From an uncultured Formosa sp. (GTDB lineage Bacteria > Bacteroidota > Bacteroidia > Flavobacteriales > Flavobacteriaceae): 64,000 nt of DNA. Below, piece by piece: positions 16,642-25,700 of this stretch; the stretch's first letter is position 1, and each line of letters starts with the position of its first letter. Location of the stretch: contig NZ_CANMTH010000001.1 in NCBI RefSeq assembly GCF_947500765.1, positions 248,001 to 312,000 on the forward strand. Reading direction: 5' to 3'. Position numbers and translations under genes: made by a program. The notes below the pieces were generated by a model. The model did no database searches. It saw nothing but the letters and a program-made list of their open reading frames with translations, and was not told the DNA's origin.

Positions 16642-16748
16642 TAGAGTATTTATGTATTATCAGATAATCTTTTAGATTAAGTGCATTATTATTAGGTAAA
16701 ATGTGCTTTTGTAGTGTTTAAGCTACTTTGAAGTACTGTAAAACCTTA

Positions 16749-18644
16749 TTAGTAAGCACGTTGATTATTGCCTTCATAAAAATTAATATAGGCTCTATTT
16801 ACAACACGATTTCCACCAGGAGTTGGGTAGTTTCCTGTAAAATACCAGTCACCTAAATTCTTAGGACATGCTTTATTTAAATTTTCAACACTTTGGAAAA
16901 TGGTATACACTTCAGCATTAATAGTCTCATCAGAAATAAGTTCGGCTATTTTAATAGATAACTCATCATCTGTAAACTGATCGTATAAATCCTTAACAAA
17001 GTTCTGAACAAGAGTATCTTTTAAATCTACTTGAGCTATACATTTTTTATAAGTCTCTTCAATTAAATGATATTTATTTTGATCTTTAAGTAAGCTTAAC
17101 ATTGCTCTAAAAGCAACTAAGCTTTCTAGATTAGCCATATCAATACCGTAACAATCTGGATAACGAATTTGTGGTGCAGACGATACAACAACAATACGTT
17201 TAGGGTGTAAGCGGTCTAGCATTCTAATAATACTTTTTTTAAGCGTTGTACCACGAACAATACTATCGTCTATAATTACAATGTTGTCGGTGTTTTTAAT
17301 AACACCGTAAGTTACATCGTAAACGTGTTCTACTAAATCGTCTCGACTACTATCTTCGGTAATAAATGTACGTAGTTTAGCATCTTTAATTGCGATTTTT
17401 TCAATTCTAGGGCGTTCCTTTAATATGTCTGTAACTTGTTCTTCAGATAAATTTTTACCCTCAATTATGGCTTTGGTTTTTCTTTTATTCAAGTAATCTT
17501 CAACAGATTCTATCATTCCATAAAAAGATGATTCTGCTGTATTTGGTATATAAGAGAAAACCGAATTTTTAGTGTCGTACTTAATGGTTTCAAGAACTTT
17601 AGGCATTAATAATTTACCTAAAGTTTTACGTTCTTGATATATTTCAGCATCACTTCCTCTAGAGAAATAAATACGTTCGAAAGAACATGCTTTACGTTCT
17701 GTAGGTTCTAAAATCTTTTCAATTTTAACTTTTCCAGATTTTTTTGTGATAATAGCATGACCGGGATCTAGTTCTTTCACCTTGTCAAAATCTACATTAA
17801 AAACGGTTTGTATTACAGGGCGTTCTGAAGCGACTACAACTACTTCATCATCTTGGTAATAATATGCTGGTCTAATTCCAGCAGGATCACGTAATACAAA
17901 AGAATCTCCATGACCTAGCATTCCAGCCATAGCAAAACCGCCGTCGAAATTTTTCCCTGCTCTTTTTAAAATTTTACCAACATTTAAGCGTTCGGCAATT
18001 AAAGGGGAGCATTCTGTTTTAGAATAGCCTTCTGCTTTTAATTGTTTGTATTTTTTAGCAACAGAATCGTCTAAAAAATGACCGATTTTCTCCATTATAG
18101 TAATGGTGTCTGCCTTTTCTTTAGGATGTTGACCAATGCGAATTAAATTGTCGAATAATTCATTAACATTAGTCATGTTAAAGTTTCCAGCAAGAATTAA
18201 GTTTCTGTGCATCCAGTTGTTTTGTCTTAAAAACGGGTGTACACTTTCTACGCTATTTTTACCAAATGTACCATAACGTACATGACCTAGAAGTACTTCT
18301 CCTACATAAGGAATATGTTTTTTTTGTAGCTCTACATCGTCTGCATATTCTGGATGTTCTACTAATTCTTGATTTATTCTTTCGTTAATCTGAGCGAATA
18401 TATCTTGAATAGGTTGTTGAGCATTAGATCTTACTCTGCTTATGTAGCGTTCGCCTGGCTGAGTGTCTAATTTAATACTTGCAAAACCAGCACCATCTTG
18501 ACCGCGATTGTGTTGTTTTTCCATCATTAAATACATTTTATTTACACCATAAAATGCAGTACCATATTTTTCTTTATAGTATTCTAATGGTTTTAAAAGT
18601 CTTATGAGTGCTATACCGCATTCATGTTTTAAAGCATCGCTCAT
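16749..18644 (-). CDS. purF: Amidophosphoribosyltransferase (PurF family), long form
   Basis: A 631-residue class II glutamine amidotransferase fused to a phosphoribosyltransferase, as in PurF, which makes phosphoribosylamine from PRPP and glutamine (first purine step). The nucleophile Cys would be Cys9 (HECGIALIR), so eight residues must be removed or bypassed. The glutaminase loop QHNRGQDGAG is present. The PRPP motif VIIDDSIVRGTT lies near residue 456. The protein is about 130-150 residues longer than classical PurF, with extra sequence at the C-terminus and in the middle. Bacteroidota often have such a long paralog besides a normal PurF, so its exact role is less certain. A terminator-like hairpin lies just upstream of its start. 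Confidence 0.8.
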   Translation of the reverse strand: MSDALKHECGIALIRLLKPLEYYKEKYGTAFYGVNKMYLMMEKQHNRGQDGAGFASIKLDTQPGERYISRVRSNAQQPIQDIFAQINERINQELVEHPEYADDVELQKKHIPYVGEVLLGHVRYGTFGKNSVESVHPFLRQNNWMHRNLILAGNFNMTNVNELFDNLIRIGQHPKEKADTITIMEKIGHFLDDSVAKKYKQLKAEGYSKTECSPLIAERLNVGKILKRAGKNFDGGFAMAGMLGHGDSFVLRDPAGIRPAYYYQDDEVVVVASERPVIQTVFNVDFDKVKELDPGHAIITKKSGKVKIEKILEPTERKACSFERIYFSRGSDAEIYQERKTLGKLLMPKVLETIKYDTKNSVFSYIPNTAESSFYGMIESVEDYLNKRKTKAIIEGKNLSEEQVTDILKERPRIEKIAIKDAKLRTFITEDSSRDDLVEHVYDVTYGVIKNTDNIVIIDDSIVRGTTLKKSIIRMLDRLHPKRIVVVSSAPQIRYPDCYGIDMANLESLVAFRAMLSLLKDQNKYHLIEETYKKCIAQVDLKDTLVQNFVKDLYDQFTDDELSIKIAELISDETINAEVYTIFQSVENLNKACPKNLGDWYFTGNYPTPGGNRVVNRAYINFYEGNNQRAY

Positions 18645-18666
18645 TGTATATATAATAAAATTAATT

Positions 18667-18698
18667 AAAAAACGCGCTTTTATATAAGCGCGTGTTTT
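18667..18698 (-). terminator. Terminator or attenuator between pfkB-like and purF genes
   Basis: Hairpin at 18672-18693 with 8-bp arms (ACGCGCTT / AAGCGCGT), loop TTATAT, and T/A runs on both sides. It begins at the stop codon of the PfkB-type gene and ends about 27 bp before the purF-like ATG on the same strand. Confidence 0.8.
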
Positions 18699-19625
18699 TT
18701 ATGATAAATCTATATTGAATGTTGTTAACTCCTTAAATTGTTGCAGTCGAATGTTTAACTCTTCTGTCGTGACCTTTTGTAAACGTTCTGTTCCAAATTC
18801 TTCAACACAGAAGGACGCTAAAGCCGAACCATATATAATGGCAGTTTTCATATTTTCGAATGTGTATTCACCTGAATTTGCTAAAAATCCAGCAAATCCA
18901 CCAGCAAAAGTATCTCCTGCTCCTGTAGGATCGAAAACGCTTTTTAATGGTAATGCAGGTGCAGAGAAAATATTATCTTTATGAAATAATAAAGCGCCAT
19001 GTTCTCCTTTTTTAATAACCACAAATTGTGGTCCTAATTTAAAGATTTTTTGAGCGGCATTAACTAAAGAATATTCTCCAGTTAATTGTCTTGCTTCTTC
19101 ATCATTAATTGTAAGTACATCTACTCTAGCAATTACTTTATGTAAATCTTCTAAAGCATTATCCATCCAGAAATTCATAGTATCTAAAATGGCTAATTTT
19201 GGTTTAGTCGTCATTTGGTCTAAAACACCAAGCTGTACTAAAGGGTGTAAATTCCCTAACATAACAACTTCTGCATCTTTATATGTTTCTGGAACACAAG
19301 GATTGAAATCTGCTAATACATTTAACTCTGTTGCTAAAGTATCTCTAGTATTCATATCGTAATGGTAACGGCCACTCCAAAAGAATGTTTTTCCGTCTTT
19401 TACGATCTCTAAACCTGAAATATCAATGTTTTTATTAGATAATAAATCTAGATAGTCCTGTGGAAAGTCGTTTCCTACTACAGAAACTACTGCGCTGTCT
19501 ACGTTGAATTGAGATGCAGATAATCCTATATAGGTTGCCGCACCACCAAGAATTTTATCGGTTTTCCCGAAAGGTGTTTCAATAGCATCAAATGCTACAG
19601 TACCTACAATAACTAATTTACTCAT
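18699..19625 (-). CDS. PfkB-family carbohydrate/nucleoside kinase
   Basis: A 308-residue ribokinase-fold kinase. The N-terminal GG motif is visible as KILGGAATYIGLSAS, and the C-terminal PfkB signature DPTGAGDTFAGGFAGF contains the catalytic Asp. A kinase of this type phosphorylates a sugar, nucleoside or related alcohol with ATP. The substrate cannot be read from sequence; its position upstream of a purine-pathway gene suggests ribose or a nucleoside, which is inference. The ATG at 19625 lies 23 bp after a perfect -7 element, and a terminator begins at its stop codon. Confidence 0.88.
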   Translation of the reverse strand: MSKLVIVGTVAFDAIETPFGKTDKILGGAATYIGLSASQFNVDSAVVSVVGNDFPQDYLDLLSNKNIDISGLEIVKDGKTFFWSGRYHYDMNTRDTLATELNVLADFNPCVPETYKDAEVVMLGNLHPLVQLGVLDQMTTKPKLAILDTMNFWMDNALEDLHKVIARVDVLTINDEEARQLTGEYSLVNAAQKIFKLGPQFVVIKKGEHGALLFHKDNIFSAPALPLKSVFDPTGAGDTFAGGFAGFLANSGEYTFENMKTAIIYGSALASFCVEEFGTERLQKVTTEELNIRLQQFKELTTFNIDLS

Positions 19626-19648
19626 AAAAGAGGGCTAATGTTTTTTTG

Positions 19649-19656
19649 CAAATATA
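19649..19656 (-). promoter_or_regulatory. -7 promoter element of the PfkB-type kinase
   Basis: TATATTTG on the minus strand, an exact match to TAnnTTTG, 23 bp upstream of the ATG. Confidence 0.6.
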
Positions 19657-19885
19657 AGTCTTTTAACGGCTAATGCATAAACAAAGTTTATTTAGAATAG
19701 TATTGTGTTTTTAATAGGCCTTATAACCGAGTTTTGTTGCTTATTTTATAATTAATAATGGGTTTTAATTTGAATTATTAAATAATAATTGATGCTTTTA
19801 AAGGTTTAGTAAAAATGAACTGTTTGAAATCTTTTTGTATTAAGAATGCTTACCTTAGATAAGCAAAAGCAAACTTTTTAGTATT

Positions 19886-21844
19886 ATGAAATTTCCTAAT
19901 TCTCTAGCCTTTTTAGTGTTTTTAACATTAAATACGGTAAGTGCACAGTACAACCCTTCACAAATTTTTATCACTGATTTTTATAAAAATAACGGAAATT
20001 CTGTTAGAAGTGCTTCTGGGAAACCAAGCTCTGGTTATTGGCAAAACGAAGCAGATTATACTATAAAAGCGTCTTTTGATGTGGGGTCGTATTTGCTTGA
20101 AGGAGAGGTTGTAATAGATTATACTAATAATAGTCCAGATCAATTAGAATCTTTGTGGTTACAGTTAGATCAAAATATAGGCAATGCAAGCTCTAAGGCA
20201 AGTCAATTAAGTGGATATAGCAAAGCTTTAGCGGAATCTAAAGGTTATATTCTTAAAAGTATTCGTGTTTTAAAAGATAAAACATGGGAGGATGTCCCTT
20301 ATGTTATCGATGGAACACGTATGCAAATACGATTAGAAGAGGCATTAAATTCTAATGAAGATATTTCGATTTCTATAGCATATTCTTATGTTTTACAAAC
20401 GAGAAGTAGTGGTGGAAGATCGGGTTATATGAATGCAGATGATGGAGAGATTTTTGAATTTTCTTATTGGTATCCAAGATTATGTGTTTACGATGATTAT
20501 TACGGATGGAATACGTTGCCCTTTATTGGAAGCGGAGAAATGTACCTAGATTATGGAACAATAGATTATGAAGTAACAGTACCTTCCGATCAGGTTGTTG
20601 TTGGGGCAGGTGCATTGATAAATGGAGATGAAATTTTAAGTACTAAAACGCTTAAACGATTAGATGCTGCTAAAAATTCAGATAAAACCGTATTTATAAG
20701 AAGTGCTAAAGAATTAAAAACCCCCGTAACAAAACATAAAAACGGAACAACAACATGGCATTTTAAAATGGATAACACACGAGATGTTGCTTGGGCGATG
20801 TCTAAAGGATATATTTGGGATGCTGCTAAAATTAATTTGCCTAGTGGTCGTAAAGCTTTAGCGCAATCTGTTTATCCTTTAGCGTCTACAAAAGATAAAA
20901 AAGCATGGGCTAGATCTACTGAATTTATGAAATTTTCTGTCGAAGAATTTTCCCAGAAATGGTTCGAATATCCGTATGCTGTAGCTACAAGTGTTGCGGG
21001 ATCTGTTGGCGGTATGGAATATCCAGGATTAGCTTTTAATAGTTGGAAAGCAGAACCATATAGTATGTTTTTGCTAGCATCTCATGAAATAGGTCACACG
21101 TGGTTTCCTATGATAGTTGGTTCCGACGAAAGACGATTTCCTTTTATGGATGAAGGCTTTAATACCTTTATTGATATTTATGCACATGATAATTTTAATA
21201 ACGGAGAATTTGCGCCTAAAAGAGATGGCGAATATGCTGCGCTAGGTGGTAACCCCGCCGATGAAATAATTAAAGTAATGGAGGATTGTAAAAATGGTCC
21301 GACGTTAATGACGCCTGCCGATGATATGGGGCGTGAATTTGTGCATCCTTTAGCCTATTTTAAATCGGCTTTCGGATTGGTGCTTTTAAGAGAAGTTGTT
21401 CTTGGTCATGATAAATTTGATTATGCTTTTAAACAATACATTCAAAATTGGGCTTATAAACACCCGAAACCTGAAGATTTTTTTAGAAGTATGGATAATG
21501 GTTCTGGCGAAGATTTGTCTTGGTTTTGGTTAGGGTGGTATCATCATAATTGGCAATTAGATCAGGCTATTACGAATGTTGAATATGTTAAAGAAAACGA
21601 AGTTAATGGTGTTGCCATTTCTGTCGTTAACAACCAGCAAATGGTTATGCCTATTTTGGTTCATGTCGAGGAGGCAAATGGAAAAATACACGATTTTAAA
21701 GTGCCGGTAGAGATTTGGAAGCTTGGTAAAACAGCACAGTTTCATGTCGGTACAACTTCAAAAATCACTCACATAGTTATAGATTCTAAACATCAATTAC
21801 CAGATACAAATAGAGGTAATAACGAGTGGAATGCTAAAGGTTAA
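19886..21844 (+). CDS. M1-family metallopeptidase (aminopeptidase)
   Basis: A 652-residue exported peptidase with a signal peptide (about 1-20, ending VSAQ). The zinc motif is HEIGH at residues 400-404, with the third ligand Glu423 in FMDEGFNTF, exactly the HExxH-x18-E spacing of M1 enzymes. The substrate-recognition motif, usually GxMEN, reads GGMEYPG here. N-terminal beta domain, catalytic domain and a C-terminal extension with a beta region are present. It removes N-terminal residues from peptides, presumably in the periplasm or outside the cell. It stands alone between divergent and convergent neighbours. Confidence 0.92.
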   Translation: MKFPNSLAFLVFLTLNTVSAQYNPSQIFITDFYKNNGNSVRSASGKPSSGYWQNEADYTIKASFDVGSYLLEGEVVIDYTNNSPDQLESLWLQLDQNIGNASSKASQLSGYSKALAESKGYILKSIRVLKDKTWEDVPYVIDGTRMQIRLEEALNSNEDISISIAYSYVLQTRSSGGRSGYMNADDGEIFEFSYWYPRLCVYDDYYGWNTLPFIGSGEMYLDYGTIDYEVTVPSDQVVVGAGALINGDEILSTKTLKRLDAAKNSDKTVFIRSAKELKTPVTKHKNGTTTWHFKMDNTRDVAWAMSKGYIWDAAKINLPSGRKALAQSVYPLASTKDKKAWARSTEFMKFSVEEFSQKWFEYPYAVATSVAGSVGGMEYPGLAFNSWKAEPYSMFLLASHEIGHTWFPMIVGSDERRFPFMDEGFNTFIDIYAHDNFNNGEFAPKRDGEYAALGGNPADEIIKVMEDCKNGPTLMTPADDMGREFVHPLAYFKSAFGLVLLREVVLGHDKFDYAFKQYIQNWAYKHPKPEDFFRSMDNGSGEDLSWFWLGWYHHNWQLDQAITNVEYVKENEVNGVAISVVNNQQMVMPILVHVEEANGKIHDFKVPVEIWKLGKTAQFHVGTTSKITHIVIDSKHQLPDTNRGNNEWNAKG

Positions 21845-21861
21845 AAGGGTTATGTTTCTCG

Positions 21862-22497
21862 CTATTTTCTTCCGAAATCTGCAGGAATTTCTCCCCAAGC
21901 TTTAGTTTCCCATTTAACTATTGTTGTAATATAATCGTTGTTTTTAAGCCAATTTTCAGCACGATTAATTAAATCGAATACGTCTTTGTTTTTGTCGGTT
22001 TTCTCCAGTTTTGTATTACATTTTTTCTTTTTAACCCAGCTTATGGCGGTTCTAGAATCTGTGTAAATTAATAAGTTACTATTGTTTTTTTTTAATAAAG
22101 CTAAGCCGTGAACAATAGCTAAAAATTCACCTATATTATTTGTGCCTTGTTTAAAAGGACCTTGTATAAATAGTTGTCTTTTTGTTTTTGTGTCTACACC
22201 TCTGTATTCCATTATGCCTGGATTTCCACTGGAAGCAGCATCAACAGAAATAGAATTGTAATTGGGTTGTCCGATTCGTTTTAATTCTTCAGAAGTCAAT
22301 CCACTTGTAAATTTTTTATTGCCAATAAAATCTTTCGGATTGCTATTTAGAGCATGCTTTGCAGCTTCAAGCGTAGGAAAAGATTTGTAAACGGCACCTT
22401 GATAATCTTTGGTTTGTGCTTTACAGGCATTCCAGGTTTCGTAAACACCTACTTTGTGGCCTTTCCAAACGGTATAGTATTTTTTCTTTTTCGACAT
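21862..22497 (-). CDS. Ribonuclease H with viroplasmin-type N-terminus
   Basis: A 211-residue protein. Residues 5-52 form a Caulimovirus viroplasmin-like RNA/DNA-binding domain (YYTVWKGHKVGVYETWNACK). The RNase H domain follows, with the catalytic acidic residues in ISVDAASSGNPG, NIGEFLAI and IYTDSRTA. The domain order is that of eukaryotic-type RNase H1 and its bacterial relatives. It degrades the RNA strand of RNA-DNA hybrids such as R-loops. The gene starts 7 bp after the stop of purN and is probably cotranscribed with it; it converges with the M1 peptidase gene. Confidence 0.92.
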   Translation of the reverse strand: MSKKKKYYTVWKGHKVGVYETWNACKAQTKDYQGAVYKSFPTLEAAKHALNSNPKDFIGNKKFTSGLTSEELKRIGQPNYNSISVDAASSGNPGIMEYRGVDTKTKRQLFIQGPFKQGTNNIGEFLAIVHGLALLKKNNSNLLIYTDSRTAISWVKKKKCNTKLEKTDKNKDVFDLINRAENWLKNNDYITTIVKWETKAWGEIPADFGRK

Positions 22498-22504
22498 CTG
22501 TTTT

Positions 22505-23080
22505 TTATGCTTCCTTTTGGTTTAAAACTTTATCAACAATAACAGGGAAGTGTTCCATTTCTAATTCGTGAATTTTAGCAGCAATATCATCAGCTGTGTC
22601 GGTGCTTAATACAGGACAAGTGGCTTGAAAAATAATAGCGCCTTCATCATAATTTTCATTTACATAATGAATTGTAATTCCTGTTTCAGATTCTTTATTT
22701 GCAACTACTGCCTCATGAACGTGCATGCCATACATCCCTTTTCCTCCAAATTTAGGTAATAAAGCAGGATGTACATTAATAACCATGTTTGGGTATGTAT
22801 TTAGAATTTGTTCGGGGAATTTCCATAAAAACCCTGCTAAAATTATAAGATCTGGTTTTGCGCTTTTTAATAGGTTTAAAACGTTGTCGGTCTTTGTAAA
22901 AGCAACTTTGTTAAAGGATAAAGCGCTAACCTCTAGTTTTTTGCATCTGTCAAGAACTTTAGCTTGTGGGTTATTTGTTAGCACTAGAGTTACTGATGCG
23001 TTAGTTTTTGTTTTAAAATATTTTATTAAGTTTTCAGCATTCGATCCAGATCCAGAAGCGAAAATTACAATACGTTTCAT
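22505..23080 (-). CDS. purN: Phosphoribosylglycinamide formyltransferase
   Basis: A 191-residue enzyme that transfers a formyl group from 10-formyltetrahydrofolate to GAR, the third purine step. The N-terminal phosphate loop FASGSGSNAENLI, the catalytic Asn-His in INVHPALLPKF, the GMHVHEAV stretch and the Asp in ENYDEGAIIFQ are all present. The length is standard for the single-domain PurN. Together with the purF-like gene 5 kb away it is the second purine gene of the window, but the two are not in one operon. Confidence 0.94.
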   Translation of the reverse strand: MKRIVIFASGSGSNAENLIKYFKTKTNASVTLVLTNNPQAKVLDRCKKLEVSALSFNKVAFTKTDNVLNLLKSAKPDLIILAGFLWKFPEQILNTYPNMVINVHPALLPKFGGKGMYGMHVHEAVVANKESETGITIHYVNENYDEGAIIFQATCPVLSTDTADDIAAKIHELEMEHFPVIVDKVLNQKEA

Positions 23081-23278
23081 GTGTTATGTTTTTATAATAT
23101 TAATAAGCTTAAAATCGTGATAAACACTGTGAAATAGGGCTTGAAACGACTTATTCCTTTTTTGAAAAAAGGATAAATTTTTAATAATTTTTATGCAAAA
23201 TTAAATCACTTCAACTTAATTTAATTAAATTACATTCACTATTTTTAAACTAAAAGCGTGTTTTAAAATAAAGTTTTT

Positions 23279-23286
23279 TATTTTTG
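23279..23286 (+). promoter_or_regulatory. -7 promoter element of acpP operon
   Basis: TATTTTTG, an exact TAnnTTTG match, 29 bp upstream of the acpP ATG. Confidence 0.65.
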
Positions 23287-23315
23287 CACCTTATTTAAAC
23301 TTAAAATTAAAGATT

Positions 23316-23549
23316 ATGTCAGACATTGCATCAAGAGTAAAAGCGATTATCGTAGACAAATTAGGTGTTGATGAAAACGAAGTTGTAACTGAAGCTAGCT
23401 TCACGAACGACTTAGGAGCAGATTCATTAGATACTGTAGAATTAATTATGGAATTCGAAAAAGAATTCGATATCCAAATTCCAGATGATCAAGCAGAAAA
23501 CATTGCAACAGTTGGTCAAGCTATATCATACATAGAAGCTGCAAAATAA
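23316..23549 (+). CDS. acpP: Acyl carrier protein
   Basis: A 77-residue acidic protein that carries growing acyl chains during fatty acid synthesis in the cytoplasm. The phosphopantetheine attachment serine is in the standard [16 protein letters not shown] motif. The length and charge are typical. fabF follows after 13 bp and rnc after that, the classical acpP-fabF-rnc order conserved in many bacteria. Expression starts from the TATTTTTG promoter at 23279. Confidence 0.98.
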   Translation: MSDIASRVKAIIVDKLGVDENEVVTEASFTNDLGADSLDTVELIMEFEKEFDIQIPDDQAENIATVGQAISYIEAAK

Positions 23550-23562
23550 GGAAAAGATTTTT

Positions 23563-24816
23563 ATGGAACTAAAGCGAGTAGTAGTTACAGGTTTAGGAGC
23601 TCTTACACCTATTGGAAATACCAAAGATGAATTTTGGGATGCTCTAATTAGTGGAAAAAGTGGAGCTGCTCCTATAACATATTTTGATACTGAGAAGTTC
23701 AAGACTAAATTCGCTTGCGAATTAAAAAACTTTAATCCTACCGATTTTCTTGATAGAAAAGAGGCTCGTAAAATGGATCGATTTACTCAGTATGCTATGG
23801 TAGCTTCAGATGAAGCTATCCTAGATGCTAAGTTAGATTTAGATGTCGTTAATAAATTACGAGTGGGTGTAATTTGGGGAGCAGGTATAGGTGGTCTAGA
23901 AACATTCCAAAATGAAGTTTTAAACTTTGCCGCAGGCGATGGTTCACCACGATTCAATCCTTTTTTTATTCCTAAAATGATTGCAGATATAGCACCAGGT
24001 AACATTTCTATTAAACATGGATTTATGGGGCCTAACTATACTACAGTTTCGGCTTGTGCATCTTCTGCCAATGCTATGATAGACGCACTAAACTATATCC
24101 GTTTAGGTCAATGCGATGTTATTGTAACAGGAGGAAGTGAAGCTGCCGTAACAATTGCAGGAATGGGAGGTTTTAATGCTATGCATGCATTATCGACAAG
24201 AAATGAAAGTCCAGAAACAGCATCTAGACCTTTTGACGCAACTCGAGATGGGTTTGTGTTAGGAGAGGGCGCTGGGGCAATTGTTCTTGAAGAGTATGAA
24301 CATGCAAAAGCAAGAGGCGCTAAAATTTATGCAGAAGTTGTGGGTGGAGGAATGTCATCAGATGCATATCATATGACGGCACCACATCCAGACGGTATAG
24401 GAGTTATAGCTGTAATGAGAAATTGTCTTGAAAATTCAGGCTTGAAACCAGAAGATGTAGATCATATCAATACACATGGTACGTCTACACCTTTAGGAGA
24501 TGTTGCAGAATTAAAAGCAATTACCGAAGTTTTTGGTAAACATGCTAAAAACATTAATATCAATTCAACAAAATCTATGACAGGTCACTTGTTGGGTGCT
24601 GCAGGTGCTATAGAATCTATTGCTGCTATTTTAGCAATGGAATATGGTATTGTGCCACCTACTATTAACCACGAGGTTGTAGATGAGAGAATTGATTCTG
24701 AATTAAACTTAACACTTAACAAACCTCAAAAGAGAGATGTTAAAGTGGCTATGAGTAATACCTTTGGATTTGGCGGTCACAACGCTTGTGTATTATTCAG
24801 AAAATTAGAAGATTAA
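23563..24816 (+). CDS. fabF: 3-oxoacyl-ACP synthase II
   Basis: A 417-residue condensing enzyme that elongates acyl-ACP with malonyl-ACP. The thiolase-fold active site Cys is in VSACASSANAM, and the two catalytic histidines are in INTHGTSTPLGD and KSMTGHLLGAAG, the Cys-His-His set of KAS I/II enzymes. The C-terminal NTFGFGGHNA is also typical. It is the second gene of the acpP operon and ends 6 bp before rnc. Confidence 0.98.
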   Translation: MELKRVVVTGLGALTPIGNTKDEFWDALISGKSGAAPITYFDTEKFKTKFACELKNFNPTDFLDRKEARKMDRFTQYAMVASDEAILDAKLDLDVVNKLRVGVIWGAGIGGLETFQNEVLNFAAGDGSPRFNPFFIPKMIADIAPGNISIKHGFMGPNYTTVSACASSANAMIDALNYIRLGQCDVIVTGGSEAAVTIAGMGGFNAMHALSTRNESPETASRPFDATRDGFVLGEGAGAIVLEEYEHAKARGAKIYAEVVGGGMSSDAYHMTAPHPDGIGVIAVMRNCLENSGLKPEDVDHINTHGTSTPLGDVAELKAITEVFGKHAKNININSTKSMTGHLLGAAGAIESIAAILAMEYGIVPPTINHEVVDERIDSELNLTLNKPQKRDVKVAMSNTFGFGGHNACVLFRKLED

Positions 24817-24822
24817 ACACGA

Positions 24823-25563
24823 ATGAAAAACATTCGTTACATATTAAATTCCCGTTTTAAAAATAACGGGAATTTTTTTGTTTCTGTGACAAAAATTTTA
24901 GGTTTTAAACCTAGAAATGAAAGTTTCTACAAAACAGCTTTCACTCATCGCTCTATGAATATAAGAGACGGTAAAGGGAATGCTATTAATTACGAACGAT
25001 TAGAGTTTCTTGGAGACGCTATGTTGGGTGCTGTTATCGCTTCTTATTTGTATACAGAAGCTCCTGCAGGAGACGAAGGTTATCTTACAAAAATGCGTTC
25101 TAAAATAGTAAGCCGTGAGCATTTAAATGAACTCGGACGAGATTTAAATTTAATAGAATTAATAGATAGTAAAATTCCTAAAGGTCAATTTGGAGACAAT
25201 ATTCATGGGAATTTATTCGAAGCTCTAGTAGGTGCTATTTATTTAGATCGCGGATTTAAATATTGTGAGAAGTTTATTAATTATCGCATTATTTCACCTT
25301 TTGTTGATATCGAAAAACTAGAAGGTAAAGTTATTAGTTATAAAAGCTTACTTATAGAATGGTGTCAGAAAGAAAAGAAAACATTCGATTATAATGTGTA
25401 CGATGACACAGGAAACGACGATGTTAGACATTTTGCGGTTAAGCTAGCAATAGATAAGAAAGTGATTGCAAAAGCAAGAGCAACCTCTAAAAAGAAGGCT
25501 GAAGAGAAGGCGTCTAAGCGCGCATTCTTTGTGTTTCAGAAAGAAATTACAAAAAACAATTAG
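24823..25563 (+). CDS. rnc: Ribonuclease III
   Basis: A 246-residue double-strand-specific endoribonuclease that processes rRNA precursors and structured mRNAs. The catalytic signature NYERLEFLGDAMLG and the second acidic motif NLFEALVGAIYLDRG are present, followed by a C-terminal dsRNA-binding domain (about 170-240, ending KKKAEEKASKRAFF). Codons 9-18 of this gene coincide with a terminator-like hairpin (24846-24879). The N-terminal ILNSR and ILGFKPRNESFY segments fit the family, so the region is truly coding. Downstream starts would remove conserved sequence. Confidence 0.95.
   Translation: MKNIRYILNSRFKNNGNFFVSVTKILGFKPRNESFYKTAFTHRSMNIRDGKGNAINYERLEFLGDAMLGAVIASYLYTEAPAGDEGYLTKMRSKIVSREHLNELGRDLNLIELIDSKIPKGQFGDNIHGNLFEALVGAIYLDRGFKYCEKFINYRIISPFVDIEKLEGKVISYKSLLIEWCQKEKKTFDYNVYDDTGNDDVRHFAVKLAIDKKVIAKARATSKKKAEEKASKRAFFVFQKEITKNN
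24846..24879 (+). terminator. Terminator-like hairpin inside the start of rnc
   Basis: AAATTCCCGTT (24846-24856), an 8-base loop and AACGGGAATTT (24865-24875) make a perfect 11-bp stem, followed by more T to give a seven-T run. It has the form of an intrinsic terminator but lies within the rnc coding region, 24-57 bases after its ATG. Confidence 0.6.
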
Positions 25564-25643
25564 CATAAAGAGTTATTCTTCTGTTTTTCACAAAAATTCT
25601 TCAAAACTAAAACGTTTTCGTGAAAATATAACAATAAGATAAG

Positions 25644-25660
25644 CAAAAAGGTCCTTTTTG
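25644..25660. repeat. Palindrome upstream of the IPExxxVDY gene
   Basis: A 17-base perfect odd palindrome, CAAAAAGG-T-CCTTTTTG, with an outer AAGC / GCTT pairing. It lies 41 bp before the ATG at 25701 and could be an operator or a small hairpin that ends the rnc transcript. Confidence 0.5.
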
Positions 25661-25700
25661 AATGCTTATAAATGTTATCTTTACAATTAAAGTAATGATT

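Larger units (their letters stand above)
16141..16748. other. 608-bp intergenic region
   Basis: Contains the control block of paralog 5, a stretch without recognisable features (16290-16555), the terminator at 16561-16590, a structured RNA candidate at 16588-16641 and about 100 bp that follow the stop of the purF-like gene. I see no protein gene. Confidence 0.7.

Noticed and set aside
19680..19700. TTATTTAGAAT as a further copy of the iron operator
   Set aside because: Only eight or nine bases match, there is no palindrome and the neighbouring M1 peptidase has no iron link.
23140..23180. Hairpin TTATTCCTTTTTT / AAAAAAGGATAA as a terminator
   Set aside because: It lies upstream of both divergent genes (purN and acpP), not behind a gene, and is mostly A-T pairs.
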